Positions 34,528-42,578 of a stretch of DNA of 64,000 nucleotides are shown here, one piece after another. Origin of the DNA: Pandoraea sp. GTDB lineage: Bacteria > Pseudomonadota > Gammaproteobacteria > Burkholderiales > Burkholderiaceae. Position 1 is the stretch's first letter, and each line of letters begins with the position of its first letter. The translations under genes and the position numbers were made by a program. A model generated the notes under the pieces. The model was not told the origin of the DNA. It was given only the letters and a program-made list of their open reading frames with translations, and made no database searches. The stretch lies in contig JARLJF010000020.1 in NCBI GenBank assembly GCA_031291335.1, forward strand, positions 1 through 64,000. The letters run 5' to 3'.

Positions 34528-34614
34528 ATGATCACCGCGCAATTCTCCCTCTCGCTACGACTACTAGCCCGTTCCACCGGGCTTGGTCCGTTGCTGCGCG
34601 CGTGCATCGTCTGA
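34528..34614 (+). CDS. Leucine-rich leader peptide of leuA
   Basis: A 28-codon open frame with seven Leu codons: CTC, CTA, then CTA-CTA adjacent, CTT and TTG-CTG adjacent. CTA is a rare codon in GC-rich genomes, so three of them in four codons (CTA CGA CTA CTA) is not chance-like. It stands between a good promoter and an intrinsic terminator (34654-34697), right before the 2-isopropylmalate synthase gene. This is the layout of leucine attenuation: ribosome stalling at Leu codons when leucine is scarce would prevent the terminator forming. No SD is visible and the predicted transcript starts at or next to this ATG, so it may be leaderless; an in-frame ATG at 34519 lies inside the -10 box. Confidence 0.8.
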   Translation: MITAQFSLSLRLLARSTGLGPLLRACIV

Positions 34615-34653
34615 ATTCCTCACTGAAGCACCGCTGATTTTCCCCAGTTACGC

Positions 34654-34697
34654 CGACCTGAGCCCCGGTTCCTCCAACCGGCGGTCGTAGCTTTTTT
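34654..34697 (+). terminator. Attenuator terminator before leuA
   Basis: Two-part stem: CGACC pairs with GGTCG outside, CCGGTT with AACCGG inside, followed by TAGC and six T residues. It ends 51 bp before the leuA start codon and 40 bp after the leader peptide stop. Confidence 0.8.
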
Positions 34698-34748
34698 GCG
34701 TTCATGCGTCGTCCGGTTGACACTTTTGCCGACAATCGAGACAACGCC

Positions 34749-36461
34749 ATGCTGAAGAACCCCGCCACGAAGTACCGCCCGTTCACTCCGGTCAATATTC
34801 CGGACCGACAGTGGCCGAACCGCACCATCACGCGTGCACCGATCTGGATGAGTACCGATCTGCGTGACGGCAACCAGGCGCTGTTCGAGCCGATGGATGC
34901 CCAGCGCAAGATGCGCATGTTCAAGACGCTCGTCGCCATCGGTTTCAAGGAAATCGAAGTGGCGTTCCCGTCAGCGTCCGACACCGATTTCAACTTCGTG
35001 CGTGAGTTGATCGAAGGCGGTCACATTCCCGACGACGTCACCATCGAAGTGCTCACGCAAGCCCGCGACGACCTCATCGAGCGTACGTTCGAGGCCCTCA
35101 AGGGCGTGCCGCGTGCCATCGTTCACCTCTACAACGCCACCGCCCCCGAATTCCGACGCATCGTTTTCAATCTCGACCAGCCGGGCGTGAAGGCGCTCGC
35201 CGTCGGGGCCGCCACGACGATCAAACGCTGTGCCGACGCTGCACCGGACACGCAATGGACGTTGCAATACAGTCCCGAGACGTTCACCGGCACCGAACTC
35301 GAATTCGCGAAGGAAGTTTGCGATGCCGTGTTCGACGTATGGCAGCCGACGCCGGAGCGCAAGTCCATCGTCAACTTGCCGGCCACGGTAGAAATCGGTA
35401 CGCCGAACTTCTACGCCGACCAGATCGAGTGGATGCACCGCAATCTCGCTCGCCGTGATTCGCTGATCCTCTCGGTTCACCCGCACAACGATCGCGGCAC
35501 GGCCGTGGCCGCGGCCGAACTGGCCGTGATGGCCGGTGCCGATCGCATTGAAGGTTGCCTCTTCGGTAACGGTGAGCGCACCGGTAACGTCGATCTCGTC
35601 ACGCTCGCGCTGAATTTGTACACGCAGGGTGTCGACCCGGGCCTCGACTTCTCGAACATCAACGAAGTGGCCCGCACCTCGGAAGAGTGCACGCAGTTGC
35701 CCGTGCATCCGCGTCACCCGTATGTCGGCGATCTGGTCTTCACCGCGTTTTCGGGCTCGCACCAGGACGCCATCAAGAAGGGCTTCGCCGTGCAGCAGCC
35801 GGACACGTTCTGGGAACTGCCGTACTTGCCTATCGATCCGAGCGATCTCGGTCGCACGTACGACTCGATCATTCGCGTGAATAGCCAGTCGGGCAAGGGG
35901 GGGATTGCCTACTTGCTGGAGCAGGCATATGGCGTGCAGATGCCGCGTCGTCTGCAAGTGGATTTCAGCTCGGCCGTGCAGCGCCACACCGACGAGACCG
36001 GCGCAGAAATCACGGCGCCGCAGATCTGGCAACTGTTCCAGAAGGAATACGTGGAGTCCGGCGAGCCGGTCGCCTACATCGGTCACACGCTCTCTGAGCG
36101 CGACGGCCGTCAGCACATCACGGTGACTGTCGACATTCAAGGTCAGCGCACCACGGTGTCGGGCACCGGTAACGGTCCGCTCGACGCGCTGATGCACGCC
36201 ATGCGCACGCCGGTGCGTGTGCAGCACTACGAGGAGCGTGCGCTCACGCAAGGGGCTGATGCTCGCGCCATCGCCATTGCAGAAATGGCAGGCGAAACCA
36301 TCGTGGGCAGCGCGTTCGGCGTGGGCATCGATGCGAATCTGACGACGGCGTCGATTCGCGCGGTTATCAGCGGCATCAACCGTGCTTATGCCCGCAGCGA
36401 AGCGGATGCACAGGCCACGTTCTTCGATGCCGTGATGCGCGACGTCGCCAAGGCCGTCTGA
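34749..36461 (+). CDS. leuA: 2-isopropylmalate synthase
   Basis: A 570-aa enzyme joining acetyl-CoA and 2-oxoisovalerate, the first committed step of leucine synthesis. The catalytic barrel starts with [15 protein letters not shown] (substrate and metal-binding Arg-Asp), and the metal-binding [12 protein letters not shown] is present. The C-terminal 130 residues are the LeuA allosteric domain that binds leucine. It belongs to the longer, yeast-like type (usual length about 560). The start at 34749 is supported by family alignment ([12 protein letters not shown]); the open frame extends to 34704 inside the leader. Regulated by attenuation and probably by leucine feedback. Confidence 0.95.
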   Translation: MLKNPATKYRPFTPVNIPDRQWPNRTITRAPIWMSTDLRDGNQALFEPMDAQRKMRMFKTLVAIGFKEIEVAFPSASDTDFNFVRELIEGGHIPDDVTIEVLTQARDDLIERTFEALKGVPRAIVHLYNATAPEFRRIVFNLDQPGVKALAVGAATTIKRCADAAPDTQWTLQYSPETFTGTELEFAKEVCDAVFDVWQPTPERKSIVNLPATVEIGTPNFYADQIEWMHRNLARRDSLILSVHPHNDRGTAVAAAELAVMAGADRIEGCLFGNGERTGNVDLVTLALNLYTQGVDPGLDFSNINEVARTSEECTQLPVHPRHPYVGDLVFTAFSGSHQDAIKKGFAVQQPDTFWELPYLPIDPSDLGRTYDSIIRVNSQSGKGGIAYLLEQAYGVQMPRRLQVDFSSAVQRHTDETGAEITAPQIWQLFQKEYVESGEPVAYIGHTLSERDGRQHITVTVDIQGQRTTVSGTGNGPLDALMHAMRTPVRVQHYEERALTQGADARAIAIAEMAGETIVGSAFGVGIDANLTTASIRAVISGINRAYARSEADAQATFFDAVMRDVAKAV

Positions 36462-36623
36462 ACGGTTATCCGAACAACAAGCAGGACGGAAGGAAAGCAG
36501 GAGACACAGGGCAGACGAGTCCCGCGCGACACTGATCGTGCGCACGGGACCCCGGTGCGGCGTAGCGAGACTTACCCAGTCCCGCGCGCGCCCCGGCCCG
36601 AAAACATCAGCGGGGTAGTGGGA

Positions 36624-37826
36624 TTACACCGCTTCGATGGCGATAGCGATGCCTTGGCCGACCCCAATGCACATCGTACACAGCGCAAAGCGACCACCAG
36701 AACGCTTGAGTTGATACATCGCCGTCGTGACCAGACGTGCGCCGCTCATGCCGAGCGGATGGCCCAGCGCAATGGCGCCACCGTTCGGATTGACGCGCAG
36801 GTCGTCGTCGGCCACGCCGAGCTGGCGCAGCACGGCCAGGCCCTGGCTCGCAAACGCCTCGTTGAGTTCGATGACGTCGAACTGATCGAGCGACATACCG
36901 AGCCGCGCGAGCAGTTTTTTCGTTGCGGGAGCCGGACCGATGCCCATGATGCGCGGTGCCACCCCTGCCGTCGCCATGCCCAGGATCCGGGCTCGCGGCG
37001 TCAGGCCAAAGCGCGCCGCACTCGCCTCGTCTGCTAACAGCAGAGCGCAGGCGCCGTCGTTGACGCCAGAAGCGTTACCGGCGGTCACGGTCCCGTCAGG
37101 GCGTACCACGCCCTTGAGTCTGGCAAGCGCTTCCATGCTCGTCGCACGCGGGTGTTCGTCGCGATCCACAATGATCGCTTCGCCTTTCTTCTGGGCGATG
37201 GACACCGGCGTGATTTCCTCGGCAAGCGTGCCGTTCGCCTGAGCGCGCGCTGCCTTCTCTTGCGAGCGCACCGCAAAGCGATCCTGATCTTCACGGCTGA
37301 TGCCGAACTCGGTCGCGACGTTCTCGCCCGTCTCGGGCATCGAATCCACACCGTACTGCGCCTTCATCAACGGATTGACGAAACGCCAGCCGATGGTCGT
37401 ATCGTAAATCTCGGCCTGACGCGAAAACGCGCTCGCCGCCTTGCCCATCACGAACGGGGCACGGCTCATGCTCTCCACGCCACCTGCAATCATCAGACCG
37501 GCTTCGCCCGCCTTGATGGCGCGTGCGGCCGTGCCGATGGCGTCCATCCCCGAACCGCACAGGCGGTTGAGAGTCGCGCCCGGCACCTCTTGCGGCAGCC
37601 CCGCCAGCAGCGACGACATGCGCGCCACGTTGCGGTTGTCTTCGCCGGCTTGGTTGGCGCAGCCGAAGATCACGTCATCCACTTGTGTCCAGTCGACGCT
37701 GCCGTTGCGCGCCATGAGCGCCTTGAGGGGGATGGCGCCGAGGTCGTCGGCACGCACGGAGGACAGCGCGCCGCCGTAGCGACCGATCGGGGTGCGAATC
37801 GCGTCGCAGATAAAGACTTCACTCAT
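36624..37826 (-). CDS. pcaF: 3-oxoadipyl-CoA thiolase
   Basis: A 400-aa thiolase that splits 3-oxoadipyl-CoA into succinyl-CoA and acetyl-CoA, the last step of the beta-ketoadipate pathway. Active-site residues are Cys90 (NRLCGSGMDA), His356 (LGHPLGMSG) and Cys386 (CTMCIGVGQG). The start MSEVFICDAIRTPIGRYGG is that of PcaF/PaaJ-type enzymes. It follows pcaJ on the same strand after a 70-bp gap containing a hairpin (37847-37880), which may reduce its transcription relative to pcaIJ. PaaJ of phenylacetate breakdown catalyses the same step; the pcaIJ neighbours favour pcaF. Confidence 0.92.
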   Translation of the reverse strand: MSEVFICDAIRTPIGRYGGALSSVRADDLGAIPLKALMARNGSVDWTQVDDVIFGCANQAGEDNRNVARMSSLLAGLPQEVPGATLNRLCGSGMDAIGTAARAIKAGEAGLMIAGGVESMSRAPFVMGKAASAFSRQAEIYDTTIGWRFVNPLMKAQYGVDSMPETGENVATEFGISREDQDRFAVRSQEKAARAQANGTLAEEITPVSIAQKKGEAIIVDRDEHPRATSMEALARLKGVVRPDGTVTAGNASGVNDGACALLLADEASAARFGLTPRARILGMATAGVAPRIMGIGPAPATKKLLARLGMSLDQFDVIELNEAFASQGLAVLRQLGVADDDLRVNPNGGAIALGHPLGMSGARLVTTAMYQLKRSGGRFALCTMCIGVGQGIAIAIEAV

Positions 37827-37846
37827 TTGTCTACCTCACAATGAAA

Positions 37847-37880
37847 ATCGCCGGGTCACATCAGGTGATGTCCCGGCGAT
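37847..37880 (-). terminator. Intercistronic hairpin between pcaJ and pcaF
   Basis: On the minus strand ATCGCCGGG-ACATCA pairs with TGATGT-(two-base bulge)-CCCGGCGAT, then a short TTTTC tail. The tail is too short for full termination, so partial termination or RNA processing is more likely. Confidence 0.55.
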
Positions 37881-37896
37881 GGTGTCGTGCGATGGG

Positions 37897-38547
37897 TCAG
37901 GTAACCGCCGGTGACGGCAGCAGCGTCACGCCGGTCAGACGTTGTAGTTCGTCGAACGAGAGACCGTCGACGATGTCGATCACGCGCAGACCTTCAGGGG
38001 TGACATCGAGCACTGCCAGATCGGTGTAGATGCGGGTGACGCAACCGACACCGGTGAGCGGATACGTGCATTGCTCGACGATCTTGCTCTCGCCCTGCTT
38101 GGTCTGGTGTTCCATCATCACGAACACCTGCTTGGCGCCGCTCGCGAGGTCCATCGCGCCGCCTACGGCCGGGATCGCGTCGGGGGCGCCGGTATGCCAG
38201 TTGGCGAGGTCGCCCGTCGTCGAGACCTGGAACGCACCGAGTACGCAGAAGTCGAGGTGGCCGCCGCGCATCATCGCGAACGAATCGGCGTGGTGGAAGA
38301 AGGCGCCGCCCGGTTTGAGCGTGACGGGTTGCTTGCCGGCGTTGATGAGGTCTTCGTCCTCTTCGCCCTTTGCGGGGGCCGGGCCCATGCCAATCACGCC
38401 GTTCTCGCTCTGGAGAATGATCTCCTTCTCGGCGGGCAGGTGATTGGCCACGGCGGTCGGCAGGCCGATACCGAGGTTCACATAAGCGCCGTCCGGAATG
38501 TCCTGGGCGACGCGGGCGGCCATCTGGTCGCGGGTCAGTCGGTTCAT
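37897..38547 (-). CDS. pcaJ: 3-oxoadipate CoA-transferase subunit B
   Basis: A 216-aa beta subunit of the succinyl-CoA:3-oxoadipate CoA-transferase. The catalytic glutamate is Glu48 in QSENGVIGMGP, as in family I CoA-transferases, and the substrate-side loop GGAMDLASGAKQVFVMMEH is present. It starts 25 bp after pcaI ends, so the two are co-translated from one mRNA to form the heterodimer or heterotetramer. Acts in the cytosol on 3-oxoadipate from protocatechuate or catechol. Confidence 0.94.
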   Translation of the reverse strand: MNRLTRDQMAARVAQDIPDGAYVNLGIGLPTAVANHLPAEKEIILQSENGVIGMGPAPAKGEEDEDLINAGKQPVTLKPGGAFFHHADSFAMMRGGHLDFCVLGAFQVSTTGDLANWHTGAPDAIPAVGGAMDLASGAKQVFVMMEHQTKQGESKIVEQCTYPLTGVGCVTRIYTDLAVLDVTPEGLRVIDIVDGLSFDELQRLTGVTLLPSPAVT

Positions 38548-38572
38548 ATCGTGCTCCGAAATCAGATGGGGA

Positions 38573-39250
38573 TCAGGCGTGCGCGGTGCCGGGCACCGCG
38601 ACGACGCGCTGAACGAAGATGCCGGGTGTGACCACGGCTTCCGGATCGAGGTCGCCCAGTTCGACGACTTCGCCTACCTGAACGATGGCGCACTTTGCCG
38701 CCGTAGCCATGATCGGGCCGAAGTTGCGGGCGGTCTTGCGATACACGAGGTTGCCCCAGCGGTCGCCTTTGAGTGCCTTGATGAGCGCGAAGTCGGCGTG
38801 GATCGGCAGTTCGAAGACATAGGACTTGCCGTCGATCACGCGCGTTTCCTTGCCCTCGGCGAGCAGCGTGCCGTAGCCGGTCGGCGTGAAGAAACCGCCG
38901 ATGCCTGCACCAGCAGCACGAATGCGCTCGGCGAGATTGCCCTGAGGCACCAGTTCCAGCTCGATCTTGCCCGCACGATAGAGCGCGTCGAACACCTGCG
39001 AGTCGGTCTGTCGCGGGAACGAGCAAATGATCTTGCGTACGCGCCCGGCTTTGAGCAGCGCGGCGAGGCCCGTCTCACCGTTACCGGCGTTGTTGTTGAC
39101 GATGGTCAGATCGCGCGCGCCCTGGTCGATCAGGGCGTCGATAAGCGCCGAGGGCATCCCGGCGTTGCCGAAGCCGCCAATCATGATCGTCGCGCCGTCG
39201 TGAACGTCGGCGACCGCGCTGGCGAGCGAGTCGTAAATCTTGTTGATCAC
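38573..39250 (-). CDS. pcaI: 3-oxoadipate CoA-transferase subunit A
   Basis: A 225-aa alpha subunit of the same CoA-transferase. The CoA-binding glycine motif MIGGFGNAGMPSALI is at 23-37 and ERIRAAGAGIGGFFTPTG later marks family I alpha subunits. It starts with GTG behind a strong GGAGG. First gene of the pcaIJF operon, with the promoter and PcaR operator at 39359-39394. The divergent pcaR gene lies 316 bp away. Confidence 0.94.
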   Translation of the reverse strand: MINKIYDSLASAVADVHDGATIMIGGFGNAGMPSALIDALIDQGARDLTIVNNNAGNGETGLAALLKAGRVRKIICSFPRQTDSQVFDALYRAGKIELELVPQGNLAERIRAAGAGIGGFFTPTGYGTLLAEGKETRVIDGKSYVFELPIHADFALIKALKGDRWGNLVYRKTARNFGPIMATAAKCAIVQVGEVVELGDLDPEAVVTPGIFVQRVVAVPGTAHA

Positions 39251-39566
39251 ACGTGCCTCCTGGGCAGTTCCATCGGGCTGACGGGCTTGCGCCCCTTCGC
39301 CCCGGTTGGGTGTCTCCCGGCGATGGCCTCTTGTCCAGTGGCCTCGTCTGGTTCACAATGTTCTTATAGCGAACAAATATTCGCTATAAGAACAGCGTAA
39401 GCCTTCCGGTGTCGGGCGTCAAGCGAGGGTCTGCCTGGCCGTCGGGCCACCCCGGAGTGCGGGACGTCATGAGATCGCGTGTGCCGCACGGTGGAACCGG
39501 CGGCGCAAATCCATTACGCTTGCCGTTCACGCGAAGACAGCCATTACCCACATTTCCCACACCTAC
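39251..39566. other. Divergent control region pcaI / pcaR
   Basis: This 316-bp gap contains the PcaR operator at 39359-39394. No gene is seen. Confidence 0.7.
39359..39394. promoter_or_regulatory. PcaR operator and pcaI promoter
   Basis: Perfect 15-bp inverted repeat TGTTCTTATAGCGAA / TTCGCTATAAGAACA with a 6-nt spacer. On the minus strand TTCTTA and CTATAA are 17 bp apart and could be the -35 and -10 boxes, so the operator overlays the whole promoter of pcaI. The site is typical for IclR-family proteins of the PcaR/PcaU/PobR group. Confidence 0.85.
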
Positions 39567-40367
39567 ATGACACTTGTGCCGAACGACGCTACCGAACCGA
39601 CCGACAAGAAACCGGGTGACTCCTATGTGCAGTCGTTCGCGCGCGGGTTGGCGGTCGTGAAGGCGTTCAACGCAGCGCGTCCGGCGCAAACGCTCTCGGA
39701 AGTCGCGCAGGCCTCTGGCCTGACCCGTGCCGGCGCCCGCCGCATTTTGCTCACGCTCGAGGCGCTGGGCTACGTACGAAGCGAGGGGCGGCTGTTCCGG
39801 CTCACGCCGAGAATTCTCGACCTCGGCTTTTCCTATCTGACGTCAATGCCGCTGTGGAACCTCGCCGAGCCGTTCATGGAAGCGCTCGTGCAGCAGGTGC
39901 AGGAGAGCAGCTCCGCGTCGGTGCTCGATGGCGACGACATCGTCTACGTGCTGCGCGTGCCCGTGCGCAAGGTCATGTCGATCAACCTGTCGATCGGCAG
40001 CCGTTTGCCGGCGTGGTGCACATCGATGGGACGCGTGATGCTCTCGGCGTTGCCTGACGACGAACTCGACGCCGCATTGCGTCGCGCTGACATTCGTCAA
40101 CACACGCGTCGCACGGTGACTGACATCGATGCGCTGCGCGAGCGGATTCTTGGCGTGCGCGCCAAGGGATGGGCGCTGGTCGATCAGGAGTTGGAGGAGG
40201 GGCTGATTTCGATTGCCGCGCCGATTCGCAATCGGTCGGGGCAGGTGATCGCGGCGCTGAACGTCAGCGGTCAGGCGAACCGGACGTCGGCGGCCGACAT
40301 GGAAACGAAGTTCCTCGCGCCGCTTCAGCAGGCGGCACAGAAGATTTCACAGATGGTCGTGGTGTAA
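39567..40367 (+). CDS. pcaR: IclR-family regulator of the beta-ketoadipate pathway
   Basis: A 266-aa IclR-family regulator. The N-terminal winged helix (SFARGLAVVKAFNAARPAQT, LSEVAQASGLTRAGARRIL) and the effector domain with LWNLAEPFMEALVQQVQESSSASVLDGD are those of the PcaR/PcaU/PobR subgroup. PcaR responds to 3-oxoadipate and activates pca genes. It is divergent from pcaIJF and a strong palindromic operator lies between. No SD is clear before the ATG. A hairpin at 40405-40433 follows. Confidence 0.9.
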   Translation: MTLVPNDATEPTDKKPGDSYVQSFARGLAVVKAFNAARPAQTLSEVAQASGLTRAGARRILLTLEALGYVRSEGRLFRLTPRILDLGFSYLTSMPLWNLAEPFMEALVQQVQESSSASVLDGDDIVYVLRVPVRKVMSINLSIGSRLPAWCTSMGRVMLSALPDDELDAALRRADIRQHTRRTVTDIDALRERILGVRAKGWALVDQELEEGLISIAAPIRNRSGQVIAALNVSGQANRTSAADMETKFLAPLQQAAQKISQMVVV

Positions 40368-40404
40368 CGTCTGCACGCGCAACGAAACACGTCGCACAAG
40401 GACA

Positions 40405-40433
40405 GCGGGGCGCCCGATAACCGGGCGCCCCGC
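40405..40433. terminator. Hairpin between convergent genes
   Basis: A perfect 12-bp GC-rich stem (GCGGGGCGCCCG and complement) with a 5-nt loop; only a weak T-rich tail (ATTCGTTT) on the plus side. It separates pcaR from the convergent DUF2783 gene. Confidence 0.6.
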
Positions 40434-40492
40434 ATTCGTTTGGAAGCTGGTTTTGATACGTGAGGGCTGAAGGCTGCCGGCAGATCAGTCGA

Positions 40493-40702
40493 TCAGCGCG
40501 CCGTGTTGCCGAGCGCGCCCGCGCGTGCCAGACGAAGCGCCGAGAGCAGCGTCTCGTGATCGCCGATCTGGTTGGCGAGCAACAGAATCAGTTGCGCGTT
40601 CGCGGCCTGACTCTGCGTATCGTCGAGATCGCGGTGCATGTCGATCAGGGCTTCGTAGAAATCATCCGGACGCGTCAGACGCGGTTGTGTGTCGAGTGCC
40701 AT
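40493..40702 (-). CDS. DUF2783 family small protein
   Basis: A 69-aa protein with the DUF2783 pattern: PDDFYEALIDMHRDL, then QSQAANAQLILLLANQIGDHETLLSAL. Mostly helical, no membrane segment or metal motif. AGGAAGGAG stands before the ATG at 40702. It follows the FAD monooxygenase gene after 65 bp on the same strand. In many proteobacteria the two occur together, so it may be a small subunit or accessory protein of the monooxygenase; function unproven. Confidence 0.85.
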   Translation of the reverse strand: MALDTQPRLTRPDDFYEALIDMHRDLDDTQSQAANAQLILLLANQIGDHETLLSALRLARAGALGNTAR

Positions 40703-40767
40703 GAAGTGTCTCCTTCCTGCGAAATCGGTGTGATCTGAGCGTGGATCGATGCGACTGGCCCGCGTGC

Positions 40768-42501
40768 TTAGGCCGCGCATTGCATCGGCGCGACTTCCGG
40801 TGCCGTGCGACCCAGGGCGCGCTCGCGCGCGGCGGCAATCGCAGCGGCGTCGACGGTGCGCCACCGTGCACACACATGCTGATCCGGACGAATCAGATAC
40901 ACCGTGCCCGGCGCGGCGTCGTACCGTTGGGCGGTCAGACCTTGCGCGTCATGCCAGACGCTGTGGTCGTTGTGCGTATCCTGTGCGGCTTCGGCATCCG
41001 GCGTGACGAACACCGGCATCACCGGCACGTCGTCGTTCGCCAGCGCATCGAGGGCCGCGAGCGATGCCGCATCGAGTGAACCCGGCGCACCGAAAACGAG
41101 CGCGACGAAGCGTCCGCCCAGACGCGGCAGCAGCCAGCCGTCCTGCCCATGACGCGTGAGCGGTGCGTCTACGCAGGCGGCGCCCGGCACCATGCGGCCG
41201 TTGAACGAATCGCACTCGGTGGTGTTGAGTGACGACTCGTGCAGCACGGCGGGCACCGACAGTCGTCCGCTATTGACCAACTGACGTGCAAACGCGTGAT
41301 CGCGCGCGAGCGTCAGCACGGCATCGCGGAAGACCCGTGAGACGGGACTCTTCGGCGTGATGAAATCGGTGGAACGCGTTGAATTACGGATGTTCTCGTC
41401 GGCGGCGAATTCGCGCTCACGCGCATAGGTATCGAGCAGCGTATCCGGCGCATGACCGGCGAGCACCAGCGCGAGTTTCCACGCGAGGTTCTCGGCATCC
41501 TGCACGCCGCTGTTCGCGCCGCGTGCGCCGAACGGCGACACACCATGCGCGGAGTCTCCGGCGAACAGCACGTGGCCGTGACGGAAGTCGTCCATGCGCA
41601 GGCAGGAGAACGTGTAGACGCTGACCCATTCGAGCGTGAATTTGGCATCCGGTCCGAGCAACGCCTGCACGCGCGGGATGACGCGCTCGGGTGTCCTCTC
41701 GAACGCCGGATCGGCGTCCCATCCCAGTTGGAAGTCGATGCGCCACACGTCGTCCGGTTGTCGGTGCAGCAGCACCGACTGATTCGGATGGAACGGTGGA
41801 TCGAACCAGAACCAGCGCTCCGCAGGGAAGTCCGCGGTCATCTTGACGTCGGCGATCAGGAAGCGATCCTTGAACGTGCGTCCGTGGCTGTCGACACCGA
41901 TGAGGTTGCGCACGGGACTGCGCGAACCGTCGGCGGCCACGACATAGCGAGCGCGCGTCTGATATTCGCCATCGGGTGTCTCGACTGTGAGCGTTACGCT
42001 CGCATCGGGCGCGCCGGGCGTGCCTTGCTGCGTGAGTCCGACGACCTTGCTCTTCCAGCGGATCTCGATGTTCGGCAGTTCGCGTGCGCGCTCGAACAGA
42101 TAGCCTTCGACGTAATACTGCTGAAGATTGATGAACGCGGGACGATGGTGCCCTGCCTCGGGCAGCAGGTCGAAGTTATAGACCTCCTGATCGCGCAGGA
42201 ACACGCGACCGACGTTCCAGCGCACGCCTTTTTGCACCATGCGCTCACCGCAGCCGAGACGGTCGAAAATATCTAGCGTGCGCTTGGCGAAGCAGATGGC
42301 GCGCGAGCCGGTCGAGAGGGTGCAGTCGTCATCGAGAACGATCACGGGCACGCCTTGCTGCGCGAGATTGATGGCGGTCGCCAGTCCTACCGGACCTGCG
42401 CCGACCACGATGACCGGATGCGTCTCAGGCGCGACGCCGCCGGATTGTTCCGCGCACGGCTGGTAATCGAACGTCAGGCGCTGGTAATCGATGCTGCTCA
42501 T
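40768..42501 (-). CDS. FAD-dependent aromatic-ring monooxygenase
   Basis: A 577-aa flavoprotein hydroxylase of the MhpA/PheA (FAD_binding_3) type. The Rossmann motif VVGAGPVGLATAINLAQQG is at 32-50, the GD motif FAGDSAHGVSPFGARGANSG at about residue 315, and the DG motif in VVAADGSRSPVRNLIG. The C-terminal thioredoxin-like domain is present, so length agrees with 3-(3-hydroxyphenyl)propionate and phenol hydroxylases. The ATG at 42501 has GGAG upstream. Lies in an operon with a metallo-beta-lactamase-fold gene (upstream) and DUF2783 (downstream). Substrate unknown; no ring-cleavage dioxygenase is adjacent. Confidence 0.87.
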   Translation of the reverse strand: MSSIDYQRLTFDYQPCAEQSGGVAPETHPVIVVGAGPVGLATAINLAQQGVPVIVLDDDCTLSTGSRAICFAKRTLDIFDRLGCGERMVQKGVRWNVGRVFLRDQEVYNFDLLPEAGHHRPAFINLQQYYVEGYLFERARELPNIEIRWKSKVVGLTQQGTPGAPDASVTLTVETPDGEYQTRARYVVAADGSRSPVRNLIGVDSHGRTFKDRFLIADVKMTADFPAERWFWFDPPFHPNQSVLLHRQPDDVWRIDFQLGWDADPAFERTPERVIPRVQALLGPDAKFTLEWVSVYTFSCLRMDDFRHGHVLFAGDSAHGVSPFGARGANSGVQDAENLAWKLALVLAGHAPDTLLDTYAREREFAADENIRNSTRSTDFITPKSPVSRVFRDAVLTLARDHAFARQLVNSGRLSVPAVLHESSLNTTECDSFNGRMVPGAACVDAPLTRHGQDGWLLPRLGGRFVALVFGAPGSLDAASLAALDALANDDVPVMPVFVTPDAEAAQDTHNDHSVWHDAQGLTAQRYDAAPGTVYLIRPDQHVCARWRTVDAAAIAAARERALGRTAPEVAPMQCAA

Positions 42502-42578
42502 GCAATGTCTCCATCGTCGGCCCCTCACCGGCGCACACGCGCCGGCGGGTTCCGCTTTTTTACTTTTGCTTGTTGAAC

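Noticed and set aside
34971..36545. 524-codon minus-strand frame opposite leuA
   Set aside because: Antisense shadow; leuA is complete.
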